A stretch of 64,000 bases of DNA from Pyrinomonadaceae bacterium (GCA_026129865.1 JAHCHG010000007.1:62001-126000); one strand, 5' to 3'; counted from the stretch's first letter, positions 8,117-16,542 are shown. Program-made: numbers and translations. Notes: generated by a model from the letters alone, not told the origin.

Positions 8117-8581
8117 TGTCTCAACAGCGAAAGTTTTGATTCCGCAAATTTCGCTGTCGGTAAAAACACCTAAAACGTAGATATCTATTTTCACCTTTCC
8201 GACCCGATAAACCCTGATCTTGTATAAGTTTTGCTCCAGGAACTTCTGAAGTTCCGCGAACTGTTTCGCCCGTTTTGATTCCTCTTCGCGAAACCATTCT
8301 TTTTCGCTCGTCAGACGACCGAAAAATGTTTCAACGTTTCGAATATCAACCGATCCGATTGCCGAGCCAGATTCGTTCGCCAAAAAATTTTCGATCGAAT
8401 TATCGTCGGGAAGTACAAAAAAAACAGGTTCGATCGGCGCGTCTGTTTCGCTGATATATATCAGGTCTGCGACCTTTTCCCGGAGATCTTTTATGAACGA
8501 ATTCAGCTCGAAATTTTTTGCTGCAATTGGCTTATATGAACCTTGATTTTCGAGGTGATTTTTTTTCGCCCTTTTTGCCAT
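8114..8581 (-). CDS. Nuclease A inhibitor (NuiA)-like protein
   Basis: 155 residues. From about residue 30 it follows the NuiA family closely: LREKVADLIYISETDAPIEP, VETFFGRLTSEKEWF, AKQFAELQKFLEQNL, YKIRVYRVGKVKIDIYVLG and a terminal FAVET. Anabaena NuiA inhibits the non-specific nuclease NucA. Homologues occur widely without a nearby nuclease, and none is seen here. The N-terminal 25 residues are Lys/Asn-rich and not part of the domain. It converges on the DUF2807 gene and shares its terminator region. Confidence 0.82.
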   Translation of the reverse strand: MAKRAKKNHLENQGSYKPIAAKNFELNSFIKDLREKVADLIYISETDAPIEPVFFVLPDDNSIENFLANESGSAIGSVDIRNVETFFGRLTSEKEWFREEESKRAKQFAELQKFLEQNLYKIRVYRVGKVKIDIYVLGVFTDSEICGIKTFAVET

Positions 8582-8813
8582 TCTTTTCTTTCACTTTTCG
8601 TCTGATTCTTGAGTCTAGCATATCAATTTTTCCTCCCAAACCTTTGTTGAAAAAAGCCTTTATGCGAATCGATTCAGGTCCGAAAAAAACCTGTGGAATT
8701 CTCTTGCATTGAACGGTTTTCTTTGATACTCTGTGTCCCGTTTCAAGTCTGTTTAGTTCTCGTAAATAGTTGAAAACATTAGACTTCAAGTGTTACTTTA
8801 ACTTTTAAGCAAG

Positions 8814-8846
8814 TTTCCACAGTGTTGTGGAAAACTCTGTGGATAA
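8814..8846. promoter_or_regulatory. DnaA-box cluster upstream of dnaA
   Basis: Within 33 bp there are TTTCCACA (8814-8821), TTGTGGAAA (8825-8833, box on the minus strand) and TGTGGATAA (8838-8846), which is a perfect TTATCCACA on the minus strand. The rest of the 8582-9006 intergenic region has no supported gene. The cluster probably serves DnaA autoregulation and/or is the upstream half of a bipartite origin. Confidence 0.8.
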
Positions 8847-9006
8847 CTTTATTTCTGCTGCTGTAAGAAACCTCTAAACTTACCAAAACAGAAAGGTTTG
8901 TCGGAGATTTTCGAAAGTAATTCTCTAAGGCATTTTTGAAGTATCATTTTTGTCGGATTGCTTAAAGGTTACTGAAAAAATTTATACAAAATTCGCTGGA
9001 GATTTT

Positions 9007-10461
9007 ATGGAATCGTTGGAAGGAAAACGTGCGGAAGTAAACGTTTGGAATCTGTTTCTTGAGTCGGTCGAAAAGCGCCTAAACAAGCAGATCTTTGACG
9101 CTTGGTTTCGACCCATTAAGTTTGAAGGTTTTGACGAGAACGAGAAGACTCTGAAACTTCGCGCGAGCCACATAACCAAAAATTGGGTCAGCACATATTA
9201 TGCTGATCTAATTTCGCAAACAATGAAGGATCTCGATCTGAGAAATTTCAATCTCGACTGGACGATCGAGGAACAGGACTCAAGCCTTGAAGCCGCTGCG
9301 GACGATGAGGACCAGGATTTCTTTGATGAACCGGGCTCATTGAATTTTCACGGCGGAAACGCGCGGGTTCCGCAAAATTCAAAGAATGAGAGTCTGCCGC
9401 GAAATAATTCGACCAATTTCGTAGATATCGAACCGATCGAAAATTCGCTCAATTCAAAATATACGTTTGAAAAATTTGTTGTCGGATCGTGCAATCAATT
9501 TGCGCATGCCGCAACTCTTGCTGTTGTCGAAGCACCGGGAAAGACCTATAACCCGATGTATATTTACGGCGGAGTCGGTTTAGGAAAAACACATTTGATG
9601 CATGCAGCCGGGCATGCGATAAAAGAGCGAAACCGTCATCTTCGCGTCGCATATATTTCTTCTGAGAAATTTATGAACGAACTGATAAATGCGATCCGTT
9701 ACGACAAAACGCAGACATTTCGCGAAAAATATCGTTCTATCGATGTACTTTTAATGGACGACATACAATTTCTTGCCGGAAAGGAAAGAACACAGGAAGA
9801 GTTTTTCCATACGTTTAACGCGCTCCACAACGATCAAAAGCAGATAGTAATTACTTCCGACTGCCCTCCGAGGGAAATTCCGACATTAGAAGAGCGGCTT
9901 CATTCGCGTTTCGAATGGGGTTTGATCGCGGATATCGAACCGCCTGATCTCGAAACTAAAGTAGCCATTCTGAAACGAAAAGCCGATCTGGACGGCGTGC
10001 ATTTGCCGGATGAAATAGCTTTTTATATGGCGACCAAGGTTAAAAGCAACATTCGCGAACTAGAAGGTTCGCTTGTTCGGCTCGTTGCTATTTCGTCGCT
10101 GCGCGGCGTTCCGATCTCAAAAATGCTTGCTCAGGACGCAATGCGGAACATAATCGACAGCGACCAGCCGGACGGCATTTCGATCGAGAGAATCGCCAAA
10201 ATAGTCGCGTCGAAATACGATCTGACATTTGAAGAGATAAAGTCTAAGAATAATTCGAGACAGATCGCCGTACCGCGCCAGATAGCGATGTATCTCTGTA
10301 AACGATTAACAAAACACAGCTTTCCGGAAATCGGGAAAGCTTTTGGCGGAAAGCATCATACTACCGTAATGCATTCGGTTGAGAAGATCGATAACCTGAT
10401 AAAAGACGACAGAGTTTTGCACAGGTCGGTCAGCGAATTTATCGACGAACTTTGCGGTTAG
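9007..10461 (+). CDS. dnaA: Chromosomal replication initiator DnaA
   Basis: 484 residues from the ATG at 9007, chosen because GGAG lies 5 nt upstream and the product starts directly before domain I (VNVWNLFLESVEKRL). The frame extends to a TTG at 8950 without support. Domain III has Walker A GGVGLGKTHLMHA and Walker B LLMDDIQFLAGKERTQEEFF. Domain IV has the DnaA signature GKAFGGKHHTTVMHSVEKI. DnaA binds TTATCCACA boxes and melts the origin. Boxes flank the gene on both sides. Confidence 0.98.
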   Translation: MESLEGKRAEVNVWNLFLESVEKRLNKQIFDAWFRPIKFEGFDENEKTLKLRASHITKNWVSTYYADLISQTMKDLDLRNFNLDWTIEEQDSSLEAAADDEDQDFFDEPGSLNFHGGNARVPQNSKNESLPRNNSTNFVDIEPIENSLNSKYTFEKFVVGSCNQFAHAATLAVVEAPGKTYNPMYIYGGVGLGKTHLMHAAGHAIKERNRHLRVAYISSEKFMNELINAIRYDKTQTFREKYRSIDVLLMDDIQFLAGKERTQEEFFHTFNALHNDQKQIVITSDCPPREIPTLEERLHSRFEWGLIADIEPPDLETKVAILKRKADLDGVHLPDEIAFYMATKVKSNIRELEGSLVRLVAISSLRGVPISKMLAQDAMRNIIDSDQPDGISIERIAKIVASKYDLTFEEIKSKNNSRQIAVPRQIAMYLCKRLTKHSFPEIGKAFGGKHHTTVMHSVEKIDNLIKDDRVLHRSVSEFIDELCG

Positions 10462-10559
10462 AAAAGGTCTTGAACGGTTTTGCTGTAAAAAAGTTTTCCG
10501 CAGCGTCGCTACAATCAAGAAACGGTTTTGTCGAGAGGATGACAACAAATGATCATTAA

Positions 10560-10576
10560 TTTTCCACATTTCCACA
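10560..10576 (+). repeat. 17-bp direct repeat, copy 1 (double DnaA box)
   Basis: TTTTCCACATTTCCACA, two overlapping relaxed DnaA boxes. An identical copy lies 157 bp downstream. Confidence 0.85.
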
Positions 10577-10716
10577 ACAAGACGTAAACCGGACAGGTGG
10601 AAAATCAAAATAACGAGATATAGAAAAGTTTATCCACAAATCGAAAAGATTATTAACAACAATTTCAACGTCGGCTGTGGACGGAAAAGATCAATGAAAA
10701 CGTCGATTTTATGCGG

Positions 10717-10733
10717 TTTTCCACATTTCCACA
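10717..10733 (+). repeat. 17-bp direct repeat, copy 2 (double DnaA box next to trios)
   Basis: Identical to the copy at 10560. It directly precedes the DnaA-trio array and AT-rich unwinding stretch, so it is the likely nucleation site for DnaA on single strands. Confidence 0.85.
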
Positions 10734-10822
10734 TGACCTACTAGTACTACTAGAAAAATATAAATTATTTATCTTTATTTTATAAAAAGCATCCTTGATC
10801 AGCTTCGTTTGGTCTTATACGA

Positions 10823-11224
10823 ATGAGAATATTTTTAATAAGTTTGACTGTAGTTTTTGGAGTTCTGCTTTCCGGCTGTCAGACGGGAGAAAAAGAGAAA
10901 ACCGTTAGTTTGAGTTCAGGTAAAACCGTTTCGATATCGTTTGAAAAAGAAACCGTCAACGAAAAAGTTACCAAATTAGCTGTCGACGCCGTTACGACGG
11001 AAAAATTGAAGACGGAAGTTGATCTGGAAAAAGATGTTACGGAAATTTGGGAATCCGTGCGTGAGAACGTCGAAAATGACGACCTCGACGAAGCGGTCAT
11101 CAGATATAAATATTCAGCCGATTACGTCAATGAAAGTAACGATCCTGAGAAGGTTTTTGTCGTGTCGGTTTTCCTTATTGAAAAGATAGAGAACGGGACA
11201 TGGAAGATAGATAAAATAGGATAA
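10823..11224 (+). CDS. Small lipoprotein, hypothetical
   Basis: 133 residues with a type II signal peptide (MRIFLISLTVVFGVLLSGC, lipobox LSGC with Cys19). The mature part is acidic with many Thr/Val/Lys repeats (SSGKTVSISFEKETVNEKV) and ends with a WKIDKIG strand that recalls NTF2-like lipoproteins seen elsewhere in the window. It lies between oriC and dnaN, 39 nt before dnaN, an unusual position. No family is recognised. Confidence 0.7.
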   Translation: MRIFLISLTVVFGVLLSGCQTGEKEKTVSLSSGKTVSISFEKETVNEKVTKLAVDAVTTEKLKTEVDLEKDVTEIWESVRENVENDDLDEAVIRYKYSADYVNESNDPEKVFVVSVFLIEKIENGTWKIDKIG

Positions 11225-11263
11225 ATCGGTTAATATTCGGGAAATAAAATTAGGAGAATTTAG

Positions 11264-12442
11264 ATGGAATTTGTAATCAAGCAAAGCGCTTTGAAAGATG
11301 AACTCGGGTTTGTGCAGGGAATTGTTGAAAAGAAAAGCACTATTCCGGTTTTGTCGAATATTCTGATCGAATCGATTGGCGAAAACACGATCCGAATCGT
11401 CGGAACGGACCTCGATGTAACGATCCGCTGCGAGGTAGAAGCCGATATCAAAACGGGCGGTTCGATCTGTCTGCAGGCAAGAAAGCTGTTTGATATTGTA
11501 AGATTGCTGGAAGATTCAGACCTTCATTTCAAAAAAGACGATAACGATTGGGTCAGTCTCGATTCCGGAAAATCGAAATTCCGCCTTGCCGGCGTAAGCC
11601 GTGAACAATTTCCGGAAGTTCCGACATTCAAGAGCGCTCCGCTTAAGATCTCTGCTGAAATTTTTAATCATTTTATTCAAAACACCAGCTTTGCCATTAC
11701 AAACGAACAATCACGCTTTACGCTTTCTGGAGCTAAATTTATGATCGACAACGGTTTAGCTCGAATGGTAACGACTGATGGTCACCGCCTGGCGTTTATC
11801 GAACGCGAGGTTTCTACCGATCCGAGCGAGAAAGTCGATTCGTTAATTCCAAAAAAGGCTTTGATGGAACTTACAAAGATCGCAAGAGATTCAAGCGGCG
11901 ACATCAGTTTTGGCGAAGATGATAATCATATTTATTTCGAAGTTGAAGGTCGCCTGCTGATTTCCCGAAAACTTTCCGGAACTTTTCCAAATTATGAAAT
12001 GGTCATACCGAAAGACAATGACAAGGTCGTTACTTTTGACGCGGAGGAAATGAAGAATGCGATCCGGCGTGTCGCACTGCTTGCAGACGAACGGACGCGT
12101 TCGGTCCGCTTAACGATTAAGTCCGGCGAGATCGCGATCGCCGCGCAAAGTGCAGAGGAAGGTGAAGCTCACGAAGTAGTCCCGGCAAATTTCGCCGGCG
12201 ATGATGTTGAGATCGGGTTCAATTCGCAGTATCTACAGGAATTTCTAAACGTTGCGACAGCAACCGCAGGCGAAAATGAGGAAGTCGAAAAAGAAGTCGA
12301 CGGCGAAACCGTTCGCGTAAAAGACGGCGGAAGACTTCAAATCGCATTCGAATTTAAGGACGGAAACGCTCAAACACAGATGAATATTGCGGGCGATTCT
12401 AATTACAACTACAAATACATAGTCATGCCGTTGCGCATATGA
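11264..12442 (+). CDS. dnaN: DNA polymerase III beta subunit (sliding clamp)
   Basis: 392 residues with three repeated clamp domains. Recognisable parts include KKSTIPVLSNILIE, TDLDVTIRCEV, FAITNEQSRFTLSGAKF, TTDGHRLAFIE and the C-terminal YKYIVMPLRI (family ends MPMRL). AGGAGA lies 9 nt before the ATG. A Glu/Lys-rich insertion (about 340-360, ENEEVEKEVDGETVRVKDG) lies in domain III. The clamp tethers polymerase III to DNA. It has the usual position after dnaA, separated from it by oriC and a small lipoprotein gene. Confidence 0.98.
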   Translation: MEFVIKQSALKDELGFVQGIVEKKSTIPVLSNILIESIGENTIRIVGTDLDVTIRCEVEADIKTGGSICLQARKLFDIVRLLEDSDLHFKKDDNDWVSLDSGKSKFRLAGVSREQFPEVPTFKSAPLKISAEIFNHFIQNTSFAITNEQSRFTLSGAKFMIDNGLARMVTTDGHRLAFIEREVSTDPSEKVDSLIPKKALMELTKIARDSSGDISFGEDDNHIYFEVEGRLLISRKLSGTFPNYEMVIPKDNDKVVTFDAEEMKNAIRRVALLADERTRSVRLTIKSGEIAIAAQSAEEGEAHEVVPANFAGDDVEIGFNSQYLQEFLNVATATAGENEEVEKEVDGETVRVKDGGRLQIAFEFKDGNAQTQMNIAGDSNYNYKYIVMPLRI

Positions 12443-12451
12443 TGAGATTTG

Positions 12452-12499
12452 CGAAGAATAAGAAAAGTGGAATTCCTACACTGCTTTTCTTATTCTTCG
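12452..12499. terminator. 16-bp perfect inverted repeat between dnaN and phaR (probable bidirectional terminator)
   Basis: CGAAGAATAAGAAAAG (12452-12467) pairs perfectly with CTTTTCTTATTCTTCG (12484-12499) across a 16-nt loop. It begins 10 nt after the dnaN stop and contains the phaR stop codon in its right arm. The stem is A/T-rich and the T-run is short, so termination efficiency is uncertain. Confidence 0.55.
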
Positions 12500-12969
12500 T
12501 CCTTTTCCGGTTTCTTTCCTGTCATAATTTCCCGCATAACCTCGGCGCCGGGAATTACCTTTTCCCACATTTGAGGCGCAGTAACTGCCATTTCCAAAAT
12601 ACTTCGAAATCGGTTGTCGAATTCTTCCTTGGTCTTTAGATATGCGTTGAAACTTGCTGATAGATGCGTTCTGAAAAATTCCTGCAAAGACTCTTCTCGC
12701 GTTCGCAAAATTTGAAATAAAAACTCGGTCGGTAATACCGTCTTATCGTTTTTCTCTTCTTCCAAAATGAGCTGTATCAAGACCGCTTTAGTTACATCTT
12801 CTTTTGTTTTGGAATCAATTACCCTTATATCCGTTCCCGTCCTAACGATCTCCGAAAGATCGCCGTAATTTACATAGGATTTTGTTTCTGTATTGTAAAG
12901 TCGACGATTGCCGTAACGCTTGATCGTTAGCACGTCTTCAGAGTCTTTATCAGATTTCGACTTAGCCAT
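12490..12969 (-). CDS. phaR: Polyhydroxyalkanoate synthesis regulator PhaR (PHB_acc family)
   Basis: 159 residues. The N-terminal PHA accumulation regulator DNA-binding domain is clear: [56 protein letters not shown] (about 14-73). A helical PHB_acc region follows ([20 protein letters not shown]). PhaR represses phasin genes and is released by binding nascent storage granules. It is transcribed divergently from a phasin-like gene, the classic arrangement. Palindromic TGCGA sites lie between the two. No phaC lies in the window. Confidence 0.9.
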   Translation of the reverse strand: MAKSKSDKDSEDVLTIKRYGNRRLYNTETKSYVNYGDLSEIVRTGTDIRVIDSKTKEDVTKAVLIQLILEEEKNDKTVLPTEFLFQILRTREESLQEFFRTHLSASFNAYLKTKEEFDNRFRSILEMAVTAPQMWEKVIPGAEVMREIMTGKKPEKDEE

Positions 12970-13045
12970 AATAAAATAATGCTAACACGTTTTCTCAATT
13001 ACTCGAACCGAATTTCTAGGGTCAAATTCGATCGATGTCTGTTTA

Positions 13046-13057
13046 TCGCATCTGCGA
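13046..13057. promoter_or_regulatory. Palindrome TCGCA-N2-TGCGA, candidate PhaR operator 1
   Basis: TCGCA, TC, TGCGA at 13046-13057 in the 336-bp divergent region between phaR and the phasin-like gene. The same half-sites and spacing recur at 13175. Known PhaR sites are TGC-rich inverted repeats, so this is a plausible operator, but that is inference. Confidence 0.45.
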
Positions 13058-13174
13058 GTCAAATTCTTACGCGGAACAAACGCCCAACCCGTAATTTGTA
13101 GTGAAGAAATTGCGGTACAACATAACGAAACATCAGCAGTGAGCGAGCTCTTACGGAAATTCGATCATTTCATC

Positions 13175-13224
13175 TCGCAAATGCGAAGAGATAAGTTGAC
13201 AGATGATTTTTTCTGCGATAGTCT
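13175..13224 (+). promoter_or_regulatory. Palindrome 2 and promoter of the phasin-like gene
   Basis: TCGCA, AA, TGCGA at 13175-13186, followed by a perfect -35 TTGACA (13196-13201), a 17-nt spacer and a weak -10 TAGTCT (13219-13224). A third TGCGA half-site (13214-13218) directly abuts the -10. A repressor on these sites would block the promoter. The rest of 12970-13305 shows nothing else. Confidence 0.5.
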
Positions 13225-13305
13225 CGTTTACATAGAACGGCAAAACTTTTAGCAGTTCAAATAAAAAAGCAATATTTAGAAAAATTTTCGAAGGAGAAGT
13301 TGATC

Positions 13306-13689
13306 ATGGCAAACACAAAGAAAACAGACGTTACAGAAATCATGGAAACGGCAATGGATTTAACGCAAAACTCTGCAAAAACAGCACTTAAAGGTGCAGT
13401 GCAAACTGCGGAAGTTACGGAAAGTTATGTTCAGGGAATGTACAAAGCAGGTTACGATGCAAATTACGAAGCTCTCAAAGTAGCAAAAAACTACTGGGAT
13501 GCAACTTCGCAGATCCGTCAGGACTGGATCAAACTTTTTGGTCAAGCCGGCGAATCGTTAATTAACGCAACTGCGAAAATGGAACTGCCGATGCAGAAAG
13601 AGATCATGGACATGGGCAAAGGGATGATCGGAAACATAGAAAGAACAGTTGAGAATTTTACCCCTCAGACTAAATCAGCTGCTAAATAA
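13306..13689 (+). CDS. Phasin-like granule-associated protein
   Basis: 127 residues from the ATG at 13306 (AGGAG, 9 nt upstream; the frame also opens at a TTG at 13300). The product is small, all-helical, with no Cys, rich in Ala/Lys/Gln/Met, with amphipathic stretches such as VAKNYWDATSQIRQDWIKLF and LINATAKMELPMQKEIMD. This composition, the Trp/Gln pattern and the position divergent from phaR fit a phasin coating PHA or neutral-lipid granules. The sequence is not a clear phasin_2 match, so the function is inferred from context. It ends at a strong terminator. Confidence 0.65.
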   Translation: MANTKKTDVTEIMETAMDLTQNSAKTALKGAVQTAEVTESYVQGMYKAGYDANYEALKVAKNYWDATSQIRQDWIKLFGQAGESLINATAKMELPMQKEIMDMGKGMIGNIERTVENFTPQTKSAAK

Positions 13690-13703
13690 TCGGTTGATGG
13701 GGC

Positions 13704-13738
13704 GAGTCCGCGGTTGTAACAGACCGCGGACTCTTTTA
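13704..13738 (+). terminator. Intrinsic terminator after the phasin-like gene
   Basis: Perfect 11-bp GC-rich stem GAGTCCGCGGT (13704-13714) and ACCGCGGACTC (13723-13733), an 8-nt loop and TTTTATATT. It separates the phasin-like transcript from the next gene. Confidence 0.9.
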
Positions 13739-13777
13739 TATTCTAATTACAAATTTTCCCAACATACATAAAACATC

Positions 13778-14473
13778 ATGGCAGAAACGAAGAAAAAACC
13801 CGTGAAGGCTAAGAAAACTGCGGAGAAAAAGTCGGAATCAAAAACAACGCCGAAAGCGAAACGATCCGCGAAGAAGGTTGCCGAACCGTCGTCGAGTTCC
13901 AGGAGTTCGTCGCCGCCGAGTCCGGAGGTTTCGTCAGACTGGGCACGAACGATCGTCGATCAATTGATCGAAGCGCAAAAGATGTGGCTTGAAATCGTTT
14001 CCCGGCAAAACGCGCTGGTTTTTAAGACGGTTTCGGAAATTACCGGAATGGCGAACAGCGCTCCGTCCGACGCTCTGGCAAACTGGGCGAAACAGTCCGC
14101 GGAAAGCTTTATCGAAGCGCAGAAACAATGGTCGTCGATGGCGATCGAGCAAGGCGATCAATTGATGAAAGCGATGCGTTCGGGCGCCAATCTTTCGGAT
14201 CCAAACGTACTGTCGACCGTTCAGGAAACTGCCGGTAACGGGCTTCAAACATTGATCAAAATGCGCATGTCGTGGCTCGACTTTGCCGCGCAGCAAAATG
14301 CGCAAATGATGAAAATGATGAAGGAAGGATTAAAGCTCGATGATTCGTCGCCGGCAAATGCAATTGCAGATTTTGCTCAGGCTACCATGACGAGTTATGT
14401 TGAGATCCAGAAACGCTGGATGGACGTCGCAATGCAGCTGCCACTGTTTGGTTCGCCGAGCGACAAAAAATAG
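13778..14473 (+). CDS. Phasin/PhaE-like protein with Lys/Ala-rich tail and four internal repeats
   Basis: 231 residues. The N-terminal 45 residues are Lys/Ala/Pro/Ser-rich (KKPVKAKKTAEKK), like histone H1 or PhaF tails that bind DNA. Four related helical units follow, each with a W/F-x-x-Q pattern: LIEAQKMWLEIVSRQNA (about 64), FIEAQKQWSSMAIEQGD (about 110), LIKMRMSWLDFAAQQNA (about 157) and YVEIQKRWMDVAMQLPL (about 208). The pattern resembles phasin or PhaE helices. A role linking storage granules to the nucleoid, as for PhaF, is a reasonable inference. The next gene starts 5 nt downstream. Confidence 0.65.
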   Translation: MAETKKKPVKAKKTAEKKSESKTTPKAKRSAKKVAEPSSSSRSSSPPSPEVSSDWARTIVDQLIEAQKMWLEIVSRQNALVFKTVSEITGMANSAPSDALANWAKQSAESFIEAQKQWSSMAIEQGDQLMKAMRSGANLSDPNVLSTVQETAGNGLQTLIKMRMSWLDFAAQQNAQMMKMMKEGLKLDDSSPANAIADFAQATMTSYVEIQKRWMDVAMQLPLFGSPSDKK

Positions 14474-14478
14474 AATAA

Positions 14479-15048
14479 ATGGTCACACAAACCAAATCTA
14501 AACGCTCTTATCCCTGGACGACAAAGATCGGCGGCACAGAGTTCAAACTCCGGTTGATGACGGCGGATGACAAGCAGGCGATGCTCGACTTTGCAAAGTC
14601 GCTTCCGGAAGACGACCTTCTTTTTTTGGCTGTCGATATCACGGAAGAGCGTGCGGTTGACGACTGGATCAGAAGAATCAACGACGGAAACCTGCGCACG
14701 ATCTTGATCGAAAAAGACGGAAAGCTTGTCGGGCACGGCAGTCTGCTGCACGAAGAACAGGTTTGGACGCGTCACCTCGGCGGAATTATCTTATTGCTCG
14801 CGCCGGAAGTTCGCGGAAAAGGGTTGGGAAATATTCTCGCCGGTGAGCTTTTCGCATTTGCGAGCGAACTAAATCTTCGAAAAGTGATGGCACGAATGGC
14901 GGCGGGACAAACCGGCGCTGTGCAGGTTTTCGAAAAGCTTGGTTTTAAGATCGAAGCACTGCTCGCAGATTGTGTGATCGACCGCAACGACCGAACTCAC
15001 GATCTGATAATAATGTCTTACGACGTTACCGGATTCACCGAGCAATAA
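14479..15048 (+). CDS. GNAT-family N-acetyltransferase
   Basis: 189 residues. The GNAT fold is indicated by FKLRLMTADDKQAMLDF at the start, HLGGIILLLAPEVRGKGLG (acetyl-CoA-binding R/Q-x-x-G-x-G/A loop) and the C-terminal AVQVFEKLGFKIEALL. The substrate cannot be predicted. It starts 5 nt after the four-repeat phasin-like gene and precedes the WS/DGAT gene by 37 nt, so it probably belongs to the storage-granule operon. It might acetylate a granule protein or its Lys-rich tail, but nothing in the sequence proves that. Confidence 0.85.
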   Translation: MVTQTKSKRSYPWTTKIGGTEFKLRLMTADDKQAMLDFAKSLPEDDLLFLAVDITEERAVDDWIRRINDGNLRTILIEKDGKLVGHGSLLHEEQVWTRHLGGIILLLAPEVRGKGLGNILAGELFAFASELNLRKVMARMAAGQTGAVQVFEKLGFKIEALLADCVIDRNDRTHDLIIMSYDVTGFTEQ

Positions 15049-15085
15049 TGATCTAACTAAGCTCACAAAGCCAAATCTTGACGTT

Positions 15086-16522
15086 ATGAAAAAGCCCGAA
15101 TTAAACCGCAGATTGTCTTCGCTTGATTCGGCTTTTCTGTATTTAGAGAAGAAGGAATGTCCGCTTCATATCGGCAGCACCAGTGTCTTTGAAGGAAAGA
15201 TCACATTTAAAGACCTAAAAAAACATATTTCCGAAAGACTTCATTTAATCCCTAGATATCTTCAAAAAGTTGTTCCCGACCCTTTTAATTTAGGGCATCC
15301 AACGTGGGAACAAGATCAAGACTTCGAGATCGGGAAACATATTTTTGAGATAACAAGCGAAAAGCCGGTCGATCAAAAAAAATTGATCGAGATCGCGGGT
15401 GAAATCATGAGCAGCGTTCTGGAGAGGAACAAACCTCTCTGGGAACTTCATCTTGTAAATGAACTTGAAAGCGGCGGATCGGCACTTGTCGCAAAGGTTC
15501 ATCACTGCATGGTCGACGGAATTTCAGGAGTCGATCTAATAAAAATTCTTTTCGACATAACACCTGAAGGTACAAAAGCGCCGCCTGCGCCGGAAAACGA
15601 ACCGCCGCTGCCGAAAAATGACCCGACGCGCGCTTTTCTCGATTCGGTTCTAGGTTCTATGCAGGAAGGAATGAGCCGTTTTATGGAAATGCAGGCGGGA
15701 ATGCTGTATTTGACGCAGGCGATGTTCAATCCGCAAACGGCGGAAAAACTTCCGCAAATTGCCGATGTGCTTCCGGCAATCTCTGCACCGCCGCCGCTTT
15801 TGCCGTTTAACGGAGCGTGTTCAGGCGAACGCCGGCTGGCGTGGAGCGAATTTTCGTTTGCTGAAGCGCGCAAAATAAAGAATATTCTCGGCGGAACGGT
15901 AAACGACGTTGTATTAACGGTTTTGAGCGAAGCCGTTGCGCGGTATGCGCAGATTCACGGGCAAAAGCTCAATGATCGTATAGTTCGTTTTATGGTTCCG
16001 GTCAGTTTGCGGCAGAAAGAACAACGCGGCGCGCTCGGAAATCTTATTTCGATCTTACCGGTCGAAATTCCGCTCGACGTTGAAACATTGACGGAAAGAT
16101 TTTCGGCGGTAAATCGAAAGACTGCTTTAATGAAAGAAGCAAAGCTGGCAGAAGGTTTGGGGGTTTTCGGCGCGCTTTACGGAATGATGCCGGCTCCGCT
16201 CCAATCGGTCATCGGAGCGCTTGCAGACACTCCGATCCCGCCGTTTAATATGGTCGCAACGAACGTTCCGGGACCGCAGATTCCGTTATATCTTGTTGGC
16301 AAAAAATTACTTTCGCATTATCCGTACGTGCCGATCGGGTACGGATTAGGGCTTGGATGCGCTATCTTCAGTTATAATCAAACGCTGTACTTCGGTTTTT
16401 CCTCCGATGCACAGGCGATGTCGGATGTTGAGACGTTTAAGGAATTGGTGGATCGGGTCTTTGACGATCTGCTCGCGACGGCTGAAAACATGGAAACACA
16501 GCCGGCAAGCGCCGCGGCATAA
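15086..16522 (+). CDS. Wax ester synthase / diacylglycerol O-acyltransferase (WS/DGAT)
   Basis: 478 residues of the bifunctional WS/DGAT family, which transfers acyl-CoA to fatty alcohols or diacylglycerol and makes neutral-lipid bodies. The catalytic HHxxxDG motif is intact (HHCMVDG, residues 139-145). PLWE (117-120), VNDVVLTVLSEAVARY and the C-terminal ATNVPGPQIPLYLVG motif are also present. The start MKKPELNRRLSSLDSAFLYLE is typical. It is flanked by a GNAT gene and a lipase and follows phasin-like genes, which points to neutral-lipid rather than PHA storage. Confidence 0.92.
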   Translation: MKKPELNRRLSSLDSAFLYLEKKECPLHIGSTSVFEGKITFKDLKKHISERLHLIPRYLQKVVPDPFNLGHPTWEQDQDFEIGKHIFEITSEKPVDQKKLIEIAGEIMSSVLERNKPLWELHLVNELESGGSALVAKVHHCMVDGISGVDLIKILFDITPEGTKAPPAPENEPPLPKNDPTRAFLDSVLGSMQEGMSRFMEMQAGMLYLTQAMFNPQTAEKLPQIADVLPAISAPPPLLPFNGACSGERRLAWSEFSFAEARKIKNILGGTVNDVVLTVLSEAVARYAQIHGQKLNDRIVRFMVPVSLRQKEQRGALGNLISILPVEIPLDVETLTERFSAVNRKTALMKEAKLAEGLGVFGALYGMMPAPLQSVIGALADTPIPPFNMVATNVPGPQIPLYLVGKKLLSHYPYVPIGYGLGLGCAIFSYNQTLYFGFSSDAQAMSDVETFKELVDRVFDDLLATAENMETQPASAAA

Positions 16523-16542
16523 GTAAATTAAAACGATCATAA

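Larger units (their letters stand above)
10462..10822. other. Probable chromosomal origin oriC (dnaA-dnaN side)
   Basis: No gene is present. A perfect DnaA box TTATCCACA lies at 10630-10638. A 17-bp double box (TTTTCCACATTTCCACA) occurs twice, at 10560-10576 and 10717-10733. Four bases after the second copy come five DnaA-trios, CTA CTA GTA CTA CTA (10738-10752), then an almost pure A/T stretch (10754-10788) suited to unwinding. Box, trio and DUE order and orientation match the basal unwinding system known from Bacillus. Confidence 0.85.

Noticed and set aside
12439-12639. Plus frame after dnaN
   Set aside because: It is opposite the 3' part of phaR and within the inverted repeat. PhaR is a clear family match.
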